This document shows positions 1-6,360 of a DNA stretch of 6,360 bases, in pieces. The translations under genes were made by a program, and so were the position numbers. The notes beneath the pieces were generated by a model. The model was not told where the DNA came from. It saw nothing but the letters and a program-made list of their open reading frames with translations, and made no database searches. Origin of the DNA: Bacteroidota bacterium (GTDB taxonomy: Bacteria; Bacteroidota; Bacteroidia; Bacteroidales; UBA12481); assembly GCA_030592205.1 (NCBI GenBank), contig JAUVKA010000244.1:1-6360 (forward strand). The letters are read 5' to 3'. How positions within the stretch are numbered: position 1 is the first letter of the stretch; the number at the start of each line of letters is the position of its first letter.

Positions 1-1137
1 GGAATTGTGATTACAGCCAAGCACCACGATGGGTTTTGCAATTGGCAAACAGAAACAACTGATCATTGTGTGAAATCATCTCCATGGAAAAATGGGCAGG
101 GAGATATCATTCGTGAGTTGAGCGAAGCCTGCAGAGCCGGAGGTGTCTATTTTGGGATTTATGTGTCGATTATCGATAAACATTTTGAGCATGCAGGATC
201 TCCTGAATTCGACAATTATGGAGAGTATTACTATGCCCAACTTAAGGAATTAAGCACGAAATATGGAGCTATTGATGAGTACTGGTTTGACGGATATAAA
301 GCCGATGAGTTAAAGATGGATTATAGCAAGATTGCAGATTTAATTCGAGAAACACAACCCACTGCAGTAGTCTATGAATCAGGTACTATGTCTGAGTTTC
401 TACCGGATCGTAGTCTGGCCTGGCCGGGAAGACATGGAGGATTAGGTCCTGACCAAAACTATCGGGTTCTCATTAATGAGCAGTTGTGCTGGTATCCATC
501 AGAACCATCCATTATCCTTCAGGGAAACTGGTTTCATAACAATACACCCCTAATTACTCTTGATCAGATACAGAACTACTACCTCAGCTCAGTTGCTTAT
601 GGGGTAACACCTTTAATGAACATTTCTCCTAACACTGATGGATTGATTGATCAGGAAACTGTTGAAGGACTAATAGAATTCAAGGCATGGGTAGATCAAC
701 TTCACAATTCAGATCTCATCCAAAACGACCTGGTGAAAGTAAGTGCAGATAATCTCAGAGGCAAGTCTAGGAAATTCTCCCCAGAGATGCTTTTTGATAA
801 CAATAATGATACTTATTTCGCTACTGATGACAGTGTTATGCATGCGATTATTGAGATAGATTTCGGATCAGTTCAAGAAATCAAAGGTTTCATTATTCAG
901 GAGTATATAGCCCTCGGACAAAGAATTGATGGATACTGTATTGAATGTCGTGTCGATGGAAAGTGGCAGGAAGTATTTTCCGGAATAAAGATTGGCTACA
1001 AGCGTATCATACTTGAAGGGAAAGCCTCTGCCAGCGAAATCAATTTCCCGGCAAGCGATGCCTTAAGACTAGTCATTCATGATGCTTTAGCTTGTCCACT
1101 TATTAGTACCTTCAAGATTGTTGGAGAATACAGATAA
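1..1137 (+). CDS. Alpha-L-fucosidase, GH29 (subfamily B-like), 5'-truncated
   Basis: This is the C-terminal 378 residues of a retaining exo-alpha-L-fucosidase; the reading frame is open at base 1, so the start and any signal peptide are outside the window. Numbering from base 1, KHHDGF (residues 7-12) is the conserved GH29 His-His fucose-binding motif. EYWFDG (93-98) carries the likely nucleophile Asp97 (bases 289-291). Glu168 in WYPSEPS, just before QGNWFHN, is the likely acid/base by analogy with the W-x-P-A-E motif of subfamily B. 'LMNISPNTDGLI' closes the barrel. Residues about 255-376 form an F5/8-type (discoidin, CBM32-like) domain with FDNNNDTYFATDD and IALGQRIDGY, as in many GH29-B enzymes, which prefer alpha-1,3/1,4-fucose on branched Lewis-type glycans. 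Roughly 100 or more N-terminal residues are missing. The barrel is divergent: the usual SPWDR is SIIDK. The family call is firm; subfamily and substrate are inferred. Confidence 0.93.
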   Translation, partial: GIVITAKHHDGFCNWQTETTDHCVKSSPWKNGQGDIIRELSEACRAGGVYFGIYVSIIDKHFEHAGSPEFDNYGEYYYAQLKELSTKYGAIDEYWFDGYKADELKMDYSKIADLIRETQPTAVVYESGTMSEFLPDRSLAWPGRHGGLGPDQNYRVLINEQLCWYPSEPSIILQGNWFHNNTPLITLDQIQNYYLSSVAYGVTPLMNISPNTDGLIDQETVEGLIEFKAWVDQLHNSDLIQNDLVKVSADNLRGKSRKFSPEMLFDNNNDTYFATDDSVMHAIIEIDFGSVQEIKGFIIQEYIALGQRIDGYCIECRVDGKWQEVFSGIKIGYKRIILEGKASASEINFPASDALRLVIHDALACPLISTFKIVGEYR

Positions 1138-1155
1138 TATTGCGGGGCAGTCCAA

Positions 1156-2043
1156 TCAACCCTTTTCTACTTTACGATAGGCTGTTGGGGAAATCCCCAT
1201 TACTTTTGTAAACAGCCTTGAAAAGTAATAGGGATCCTCATAATCAAGATACAGACTTAACTCATTTATTCTCATACTGGTAGTATCAAGTAGCTGACAC
1301 GCCTTCTGGATCTTAAGATGAATAAAATAGTCTATCGGGGCGTGTCCCGTTTTTTTTCTGAATAAGCTTGAGAAATGGGAGGATGACAGCCCACTCTGTT
1401 CAGCAATCTGCATTAATGTAAGACTACTATTGATATTATCTTTCATGAAATAAATAGACTTTTCAATAACATCCATTTCTATTACCTCTCTATTCCTTTT
1501 CACCTGCCTGAATTGACTAATGAATTTCAAAGAGGCCAGAAAGTGCCATAAACTAAGGTTGGCATAAATTAGGTTTTCTATGCTATATCCCATTTCCAGA
1601 TTTTGAAAGATCTCTTCGAAAAGAAGTAATCGGTCATCCATCCGGGCTACTGTTGAAGAGCTCGTTTTAATGAGATTTTCATCCATATTACTGAAGAAAC
1701 TCGATTTTTTACCTGCAAAATGGAGCCAGTAAATACTCCAGGGGTCTTTTTGATCTGCTCCATAGCTATGAGGGTAATCAGGCAGGATTAGGAAGAACTG
1801 GTTTTTACAAATTTTTTTCGTTTTGTTGTTATGCTTAACCCAACCTTTGCCAGAGATACAATAAACCAGGATATGCTGTTTACAGCCCCTTTCTCGTTTC
1901 CTGAGATGATGCTTGGCAGTTGGATACTTCCCTATATCGGTCACATATAGATCTCCTATCACCGAATGATCTTGACACGTATCAACCACCCGTCTTGGTA
2001 AAATAATTGAGCGTTGTCCCCTAAACCCTTCTTCTTTTTGCAT
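1156..2043 (-). CDS. AraC family transcriptional regulator with N-terminal cupin domain
   Basis: This is a complete 295-residue, one-component, cytoplasmic DNA-binding regulator. Residues about 30-110 form an AraC-type cupin sugar-sensing domain: LYVTDIGKYPTAKHH (32-46), HILVYCISGKGWV (57-69), FFLILPDYPHSYGA (83-96) and DPWSIYWLHF (100-109). The C-terminal AraC/XylS domain has two helix-turn-helix units: SLTLMQIAEQSGLSSSHFSSLF (207-228) and INELSLYLDYEDPYYFSRLF (259-278). It ends with the signature MGISPTAYRK (282-291). The ATG at 2043 is chosen because homologues as I remember them begin with the same short 'M..(D/E)GF.G.R.I.LP' leader, and the next in-frame Met is at residue 119. There is no Shine-Dalgarno sequence. 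The gene is divergent from the DUF5107-TPR gene (114-bp spacer), its likeliest target besides itself, and convergent with the fucosidase (18-bp gap). Its effector is unknown. An A8 run in the RKKTG codons sits inside the first HTH region. Confidence 0.94.
   Translation of the reverse strand: MQKEEGFRGQRSIILPRRVVDTCQDHSVIGDLYVTDIGKYPTAKHHLRKRERGCKQHILVYCISGKGWVKHNNKTKKICKNQFFLILPDYPHSYGADQKDPWSIYWLHFAGKKSSFFSNMDENLIKTSSSTVARMDDRLLLFEEIFQNLEMGYSIENLIYANLSLWHFLASLKFISQFRQVKRNREVIEMDVIEKSIYFMKDNINSSLTLMQIAEQSGLSSSHFSSLFRKKTGHAPIDYFIHLKIQKACQLLDTTSMRINELSLYLDYEDPYYFSRLFTKVMGISPTAYRKVEKG
1336..1357 (+). terminator. Possible intrinsic terminator for the fucosidase transcript, antisense to araC
   Basis: On the plus strand, CGGGG (1336-1340) pairs with TCCCG (1345-1349) around a 4-nt loop, giving four G-C pairs and one G-U pair. 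It is followed immediately by eight T residues (1350-1357). That is the layout of a factor-independent terminator, about 200 nt past the fucosidase stop codon. It lies in the araC codons for the conserved RKKTGHAPI stretch, so protein-coding constraint alone could produce it. The stem is short. No better terminator is visible in the 18-bp gap between the two genes. Confidence 0.3.
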
Positions 2044-2157
2044 ATAGAATGATCAATCAATACTATACAATTATAGTAAGATAGTCCATCATTTAAAAGA
2101 CATCCTCTATTTTATATTTTCCTTACTCCTACTTATTTTGAGTTTGTTTATCGTCAA
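2044..2157. promoter_or_regulatory. Divergent promoter region between araC and the DUF5107-TPR gene
   Basis: This 114-bp, strongly AT-rich non-coding spacer lies between two divergent start codons, so it must hold both promoters unless transcription enters from further away. On the minus strand, TATAAT (plus-strand 2070-2075) sits 26 nt before the araC ATG and could be its -10 element. It also differs by one base from the Bacteroidota -7 consensus TAnnTTTG when read as TATAATTG. For the plus-strand gene the candidates are weaker: TATATTTT (2113-2120) is one base off TAnnTTTG, and TATTTTG (2134-2140) is one base short. I see no convincing TTTG-type -33 box for either. There is no Shine-Dalgarno sequence before either ATG. 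Confidence 0.55.
2061..2078. promoter_or_regulatory. Palindromic operator candidate overlapping the araC -10 box
   Basis: TACTATA (2061-2067) and TATAGTA (2072-2078) are perfect 7-bp inverted repeats separated by CAAT. The site overlaps the TATAAT box read on the minus strand, and its near edge is 17 bp from the araC start codon. A bound protein there would be expected to block araC transcription, and the site is also about 80 bp upstream of the divergent gene. AraC proteins more often bind direct repeats, so the binder could be a different dimeric repressor. The palindrome could also be chance in AT-rich DNA. Confidence 0.35.
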
Positions 2158-5100
2158 ATGAAGAAAATGGAACAGAAGGTAAGAGCATGGAAAGAAGTTG
2201 TAACTATCCCTACTTATGGGATTGGTGAGGCTGAGAAAAATCCGGTTTTTCTTGAAAACAGAGTTTATCAGGGTAGTAGCGGAGTGGTATATCCTCACCC
2301 TGTGATTGAAAAAATTCTGGATAAGAAGGAGGACAAAGAGTGGAATGCCATTTTTCTTGAGAATAAGTACCTAAAGATCATGATATTGCCTGAGTTAGGC
2401 GGACGAGTACAAATGGCTTATGATAAAATTAAGCAAAGGCATTTTGTCTATTACAATCAAGTTATAAAGCCAGCTCTGGTAGGACTTACAGGTCCTTGGA
2501 TTTCAGGGGGCATTGAATTCAATTGGCCTCAACACCATCGGCCCTCTACTTATGATCCGGTTGATTCATTGATTGAAGAAAATGAAGATGGCAGCGTTAC
2601 AGTATGGTGCAGTGAGATAGAGCGGATGTTCCGTACCAAAGGAATGGCAGGGTTTACTCTATATCCAGATGCAGCCTATATGGAAATCAAGGCAAAATTG
2701 TACAACCGAACTCCTCATCCTCAGACTTTCCTATGGTGGGCCAATCCTGCAGTTAAGGTAAATGATAGCTATCAATCGGTATTTCCTCCTAATGTGAATG
2801 CTGTGTTTGACCATGGAAAGCGCGATGTGTCAAGTTTTCCCATAGCAACCGGCACCTACTATAAAGTTGATTACTCTGCAGGAGTTGATATTTCGAAATA
2901 TAAGAATATCCCCGTGCCTACCAGCTTCATGGCCATTCAATCCAAATATGATTTTGTTGGTGGATATGAAAACGATACTAAGTCAGGACTATTACATGTG
3001 GCAGATCATCATGTTTCGCCCGGGAAAAAACAATGGACTTGGGGAAATGGTGATTTCGGCAAGGCCTGGGATAGAAACCTTACGGATGAAGATGGATCAT
3101 ACATTGAATTAATGTGTGGTGTTTATACGGATAATCAACCCGATTTCACATGGTTGCAACCGTATGAAGAAAAGAGCTTCAAGCAATATTTCATGCCTTA
3201 TCGTGATCTTGGCATGGTGAAAAATGCCACTAAAGAGGCGATGCTGAATCTGGAGTTTGAGGAAGACAATATCCGCATCAGAGTATATACTACCAGCGAG
3301 TATCTTCAAGCAACAATTTGCCTGAAGTCTGATGACAAAACTCTTTTTATGACAGTCATCGATTTGTCGCCTGAAATGAGTTTTGACCAAAGCATTATGA
3401 GTACTGCAAATCAGGATAACTGCTACATTTCGGTGCGTGACCAAAAAGGAGAGCTTCTTGTTGATTGGCAAACAGAGTCGGAGCAAGAAAGTCCAATTCC
3501 TGAACCGGCCAAAGCAGCAAAAACCCCTGAGGATATTGAGACATGCGAGCAATTGTACTTAAGAGGTCTTCATTTAGAACAATATCGCCATGCAACATTT
3601 AAACCTACAGATTACTACATAGAGGCTTTGAAGAGAGAGCCTGGAGACATTAGAAATAACAATGCGATGGGCTTGTGGTTACTTCGTCGGGGCCAATTTG
3701 CCAAAGCGGAGCCTTTCTTCAAACAAGCAATAGAAACTCTAACTGAGCGCAACCCTAATCCTTATGATGGGGAATCCTTTTTCAATTTGGGAATCTGTTT
3801 GCGCCTGCAAGGAAAATCAGAGGAAGCCTATGCTGCCTTTTTCAAATCGAGCTGGAATGCTGCATGGCAGGATAGTAGCTTTTTCAATATTGCCCAAATT
3901 GATGCCTGTTCGAATAATTATAAGAAAGCCCTTGATTTGGTTGATCGCTCTTTATGGAAAAACTGGAATAATCAGAAAGCACGTCACCTGAAGGTAACTC
4001 TACTTCGAAAACTCGGAAAAAAGAAGGAAGCCTTGCACCTGATTGAGGAATCACTTAAATTGGATGGATTCAATTTCGGCATTTTATATGAGAAATACCT
4101 GTTACTAAGAAATATAGACCTATTACTTAGCCTGAAAGAACAGATGCGTAATAATGTACACAGTTACATTGAATTCTCTCTTGATTATGCCATGTCTGGT
4201 TTTTACACTGATGCTATTGACTTTATCTCACTCTATCTTGATATTACAAAAAATGCCTATCCCATGGCCGGGTATTTGAAAGCCTATTATCTCAAGAAAG
4301 ATGAAAAACCGGAGGAGGCTCTCATGGCATTCAAAACAGCGTCCTCATTATCACCTGACTATTGCTTTCCAAATAGGAATGAAGAGTTACTGGCTTTGCA
4401 AATGGCCGTAAAAGAAAACCCAGATGATTCCAAAGCATGGTACTACTTAGGCAACTTTTGGTATGGAGCCAGACAGTATGAGGAAGCACTATTATGTTGG
4501 GAAAACTCACGGGATATTGATGACAGCTTTCCTACTGTGCACAGGAATTTAGCACTTACCTATTACAACAAAAAGGATAAGCCTGATAAAGCCCGCGCTT
4601 CATTAGAAAAAGCTTATGAACTGAATCCAGCTGATGCACGTGTATTGATGGAGTTAGACCAGCTATATAAAAAGCTCGGCGTTTCTCAATTTGATCGTTT
4701 ATCTTTACTCGAAAGACACCCCGAACAAGTTGATTTCAGAGATGATCTTTACCTGGAGAAGATTACATTGTACAATCTCAAGGGAGAAGAACAAATAGCG
4801 CTTCAGATGATTCTGCATCGCAAATTCCACCCCTGGGAAGGAGGAGAGGGAAAAGTGTCGGAACAGTACGTGTTCAGTCTGACAGAGGCTGCAAGAAAAG
4901 CACTGCGAGAAAAGAATTACACTCAGGCGGCTTCATTGCTGAAAGAGGCTCTGGTATATCCCGAGAATCTGGGAGAAGGAAAACTTGCAGTCTCTCTGGA
5001 TAACGAAATCCATTTCAACTTAGGGTGTGCGTATGAAGGATTGAACAAAATGGATGAAGCCAACAGATACTGGGAAATATCTTCATTGGGATCCGGTGAA

Positions 5101-5466
5101 CCATCCATGGCCATATATTACAATGACAATCCGCCGGAGCTTGTCTATTACCAGGGACTTGCACTACAAAAGCTGGGCTTCTCAATAGAAGCTGAAAAGC
5201 GTTTCAGGAAGCTGATAGATTTTGGACATAAACATTTGAACGACCGGATCAGGATAGACTATTTTGCCGTCTCCCTTCCCAGTCTACTCATATGGGAGGA
5301 TGATCTGGACCAGAGAAACAGAATGCACTGTCTATATATGATTGGACTGGGTCAGATGGGACTGGGGAACATGTATGAGGCAGCAGAGAAGCTGAAGGAA
5401 GTTTTCAGTCAGGACAAGTATCACCTTGGCGTAGTTAAGCATCTTAACATAATTGAGAATAGATAG
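2158..5466 (+). CDS. DUF5107 domain and TPR-repeat protein, putative carbohydrate-active or sugar-binding
   Basis: This is a complete 1102-residue protein of unknown biochemical activity with no visible signal peptide or membrane segment, so it is probably cytoplasmic. Residues about 20-355 match DUF5107, likely a galactose-mutarotase-like beta-sandwich: FLENRVYQGSSG (31-42), PELGGRV (78-84), GPWISGGIEFNWPQHH (112-127), LYNRTPHPQTFLWWANPA (181-198), VADHH (281-285), and WGNGDFGKAWDRN (295-307). Conserved acidic, His and Trp residues (for example Glu120, His126-127, His284-285, Trp293/295, Asp305) make a ligand or catalytic pocket plausible. A small beta segment (about 360-440) and a Pro-rich linker (445-455) lead into about eleven TPR-like helix pairs (about 500-1086), interrupted by two GEGK loops (896-899 and 939-942). 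The length is usual for the family. The ATG at 2158 is the first; an ATG at 2167 (Met4) is equally possible. It is probably controlled from the divergent region shared with araC. Confidence 0.93.
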   Translation: MKKMEQKVRAWKEVVTIPTYGIGEAEKNPVFLENRVYQGSSGVVYPHPVIEKILDKKEDKEWNAIFLENKYLKIMILPELGGRVQMAYDKIKQRHFVYYNQVIKPALVGLTGPWISGGIEFNWPQHHRPSTYDPVDSLIEENEDGSVTVWCSEIERMFRTKGMAGFTLYPDAAYMEIKAKLYNRTPHPQTFLWWANPAVKVNDSYQSVFPPNVNAVFDHGKRDVSSFPIATGTYYKVDYSAGVDISKYKNIPVPTSFMAIQSKYDFVGGYENDTKSGLLHVADHHVSPGKKQWTWGNGDFGKAWDRNLTDEDGSYIELMCGVYTDNQPDFTWLQPYEEKSFKQYFMPYRDLGMVKNATKEAMLNLEFEEDNIRIRVYTTSEYLQATICLKSDDKTLFMTVIDLSPEMSFDQSIMSTANQDNCYISVRDQKGELLVDWQTESEQESPIPEPAKAAKTPEDIETCEQLYLRGLHLEQYRHATFKPTDYYIEALKREPGDIRNNNAMGLWLLRRGQFAKAEPFFKQAIETLTERNPNPYDGESFFNLGICLRLQGKSEEAYAAFFKSSWNAAWQDSSFFNIAQIDACSNNYKKALDLVDRSLWKNWNNQKARHLKVTLLRKLGKKKEALHLIEESLKLDGFNFGILYEKYLLLRNIDLLLSLKEQMRNNVHSYIEFSLDYAMSGFYTDAIDFISLYLDITKNAYPMAGYLKAYYLKKDEKPEEALMAFKTASSLSPDYCFPNRNEELLALQMAVKENPDDSKAWYYLGNFWYGARQYEEALLCWENSRDIDDSFPTVHRNLALTYYNKKDKPDKARASLEKAYELNPADARVLMELDQLYKKLGVSQFDRLSLLERHPEQVDFRDDLYLEKITLYNLKGEEQIALQMILHRKFHPWEGGEGKVSEQYVFSLTEAARKALREKNYTQAASLLKEALVYPENLGEGKLAVSLDNEIHFNLGCAYEGLNKMDEANRYWEISSLGSGEPSMAIYYNDNPPELVYYQGLALQKLGFSIEAEKRFRKLIDFGHKHLNDRIRIDYFAVSLPSLLIWEDDLDQRNRMHCLYMIGLGQMGLGNMYEAAEKLKEVFSQDKYHLGVVKHLNIIENR

Positions 5467-5478
5467 TATTATCAATTA
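5450..5478. terminator. Hairpin spanning both stop codons, possible bidirectional terminator
   Basis: TAATTGAGAATA (5450-5461) pairs with TATTATCAATTA (5467-5478) at 11 of 12 positions around the 5-nt loop GATAG. The loop contains the TAG stop of the DUF5107-TPR gene, and the distal arm contains the stop of the convergent LD-carboxypeptidase gene. As these genes are only 9 bp apart, a symmetric hairpin could end both transcripts. A second small inverted repeat, GTTAAG-CAT-CTTAAC (5434-5448), lies just upstream. The stem is AT-rich and no clear T-tract follows on either strand, so classical intrinsic termination is not assured. Confidence 0.42.
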
Positions 5479-6360
5479 AGATACAGCCTTCTCAAGTAAT
5501 TTCAGGGAATTCTTATCCCCATTCATCCTGGCTCTAATGCCGTTAGGAATGGTTATCATTGTTTCAATATGGCCAAAGGACAAACCGTATGATACTGGCA
5601 TTTCCAGTGGTTTCAGGAGGTCATGGATTGCCTGCTTCAAAGTAAGCTTCGGTTCTTCTTTATTGATGTTGCACTCATCAAAAACCCCCATTACAATTCC
5701 TGCTGCTTTTTTTAGATTTGTTGCGTACAAAAGATGAAAAAGCATCTTATCTACCCGATAGGTTTGTTCAGCAATTTCCTCCAGATAAACAATCTTATTT
5801 TCGAAATCAGGTTCGTAAGTACTTCCTATCATTGAATCAAGCACACTGATATTTCCGCCTATCAATTCGCCTTCGGCTTTTCCTTCGTTAATGGTATAGA
5901 TATCATACTCAGGATTATCCCTGGTGTCAGTTTCGCGTTCATAAGGATATTTGTAATGTTTTTGGGGATTCATCAAAATCCTTTTAAAGCAATTATAGGT
6001 GAATTCGTTAAATGATGAAATGCCTAAAGGTCCGTGAAAAGTAATCAGTCCGGTTCTTTGATAAATTGATGTTAATAGTGCTGATATGTCGCTATAACCA
6101 ATAAATACTTTGGGGTTTTGTTGAATTTTATCGTAATCCAGAAGATCGAGGATTCTGATGGAACCGTAACCACCTCTCACACATAAAATTGCATCCACTT
6201 TTTTATTAGTAAACATATGCATGAGTTCATCAGCTCTTTCCTTGTCAGTACCTGCAAAATAGCCATATTCCGATAGGACACTGTCTTTATAATAAGTTCG
6301 AAACCCAAAACCTTCCAGTTTTTCGATAGTTGTATTCAGCTTTTCTTTTGTTATTGTACC
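5476..6360 (-). CDS. LD-carboxypeptidase, peptidase family S66 (LdcA-like), 5'-truncated
   Basis: The frame stays open to the window edge: 294 codons are visible (46 of them upstream of an internal Met codon at 6222) and the true start lies beyond 6360. S66 enzymes are usually 300-350 residues, so a short N-terminus with the substrate-loop region is missing. The family cleaves the terminal D-Ala from murein tetrapeptides at an L,D bond during peptidoglycan recycling. Numbering visible residues, YFAGTDKERADEL, VDAILCVRGGYGS, FIGYSDISALL and GLITFHGPLG appear in family order. The expected triad is Ser90 (GYSD, bases 6091-6093), Glu194 (YLEE, 5779-5781) and His264 (FGH, 5569-5571); the spacings (104 and 174) are close to those of Pseudomonas LdcA as I remember them (102 and 170). 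The internal Met at 6222 is not the start, because conserved family sequence continues upstream. MccF-like self-immunity peptidases share the fold, so that role is less likely but not excluded. There is no link by operon to the sugar genes. Confidence 0.92.
   Translation of the reverse strand, partial: GTITKEKLNTTIEKLEGFGFRTYYKDSVLSEYGYFAGTDKERADELMHMFTNKKVDAILCVRGGYGSIRILDLLDYDKIQQNPKVFIGYSDISALLTSIYQRTGLITFHGPLGISSFNEFTYNCFKRILMNPQKHYKYPYERETDTRDNPEYDIYTINEGKAEGELIGGNISVLDSMIGSTYEPDFENKIVYLEEIAEQTYRVDKMLFHLLYATNLKKAAGIVMGVFDECNINKEEPKLTLKQAIHDLLKPLEMPVSYGLSFGHIETMITIPNGIRARMNGDKNSLKLLEKAVS

Noticed and set aside
1139..1156. ATTG...CAAT inverted repeat in the fucosidase/araC gap
   Set aside because: It has only four pairs around a 10-nt loop and no T-tract, so it is not distinguishable from chance.
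1186..1199. TGGGG-AAAT-CCCCA hairpin followed by a T-rich stretch, 49 nt past the fucosidase stop
   Set aside because: It encodes the conserved AraC GISP motif, the T-tract is interrupted (ATTACTTTTG), and the structure at 1336-1357 is a better terminator candidate.
2152..2157. TTGACG on the minus strand as a -35 box for araC
   Set aside because: It is about 75 bp from the TATAAT box and no -10-like hexamer lies 16-18 bp downstream of it.
2107..2298. 63-codon minus-strand open frame overlapping the DUF5107-TPR start
   Set aside because: It is antisense to the conserved N-terminus and the divergent spacer, has no recognisable domain or ribosome-binding site, and has random-looking composition.
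3109..3598. Overlapping minus-strand open frames (147 and 67 codons) inside the DUF5107-TPR gene
   Set aside because: They are antisense shadows of a long, clearly conserved coding frame. They show no family motif and mutually overlap in different frames.
2867..3991. Plus-strand alternative-frame ORFs at 2867-3112 and 3764-3991
   Set aside because: They lie entirely within the DUF5107-TPR gene in a different frame and have no independent support.
4923..5737. Short antisense ORFs at 4923-5114 (-) and 5537-5737 (+)
   Set aside because: They are opposite to well-supported TPR and S66 coding sequence and have no recognisable product.
6220..6222. Internal ATG as the start of the LD-carboxypeptidase
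   Set aside because: The frame remains open upstream to the window edge and encodes conserved S66 sequence (GYFAGTDKERADEL), so the gene is truncated by the window rather than starting here.
1..6360. CRISPR array, insertion sequence, tRNA/rRNA gene, SusC/SusD pair or defence system
   Set aside because: No regularly spaced repeats, transposase motifs, structural RNA signatures, TonB-dependent receptor sequence or defence-type domains were seen on either strand.

Overview
The window looks like a chromosomal carbohydrate-use segment from a member of the Bacteroidota. The DNA is AT-rich, and neither visible start codon (at 2043 on the minus strand and at 2158 on the plus strand) has a Shine-Dalgarno sequence. 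The proteins also resemble Bacteroidota families: a GH29 fucosidase with a C-terminal discoidin-like domain, a cupin-type AraC regulator with the 'LYVTDIG.YP.AKHH' opening, and a DUF5107-TPR protein. This placement is an inference from protein style, not from a marker gene.

Four protein genes fill almost the whole window in strictly alternating orientation. (1) Bases 1-1137 (+) are the 3' part of an alpha-L-fucosidase gene whose start lies before the window. (2) Bases 1156-2043 (-) are a complete AraC-family regulator, convergent with the fucosidase across an 18-bp gap. (3) Bases 2158-5466 (+) are a complete 1102-residue protein with an N-terminal DUF5107 beta-sandwich module and a long TPR superhelix. 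It is divergent from the regulator across a 114-bp intergenic region that holds a perfect 7-bp-arm palindrome overlapping a TATAAT box. (4) Bases 5476-6360 (-) are a family S66 LD-carboxypeptidase gene whose start lies beyond the window. It is convergent with gene 3 across only 9 bp, and an imperfect hairpin covers both stop codons.

A plausible working model is that the AraC protein senses a sugar through its cupin domain and controls itself and/or the divergent DUF5107-TPR gene. The fucosidase would release fucose from branched glycans. The DUF5107-TPR protein lacks a visible signal peptide and would act in the cytoplasm on a sugar or glycoconjugate, but its activity is not known to me. The LD-carboxypeptidase is more likely a peptidoglycan-recycling neighbour than part of the same pathway. 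No SusC/SusD pair, transporter, mobile element, CRISPR array, tRNA or rRNA is visible. The main points for a second look are the DUF5107-TPR protein and its paired GEGK loops, the divergent control region, the shared hairpin at 5450-5478, and a terminator-like structure antisense to araC at 1336-1357.
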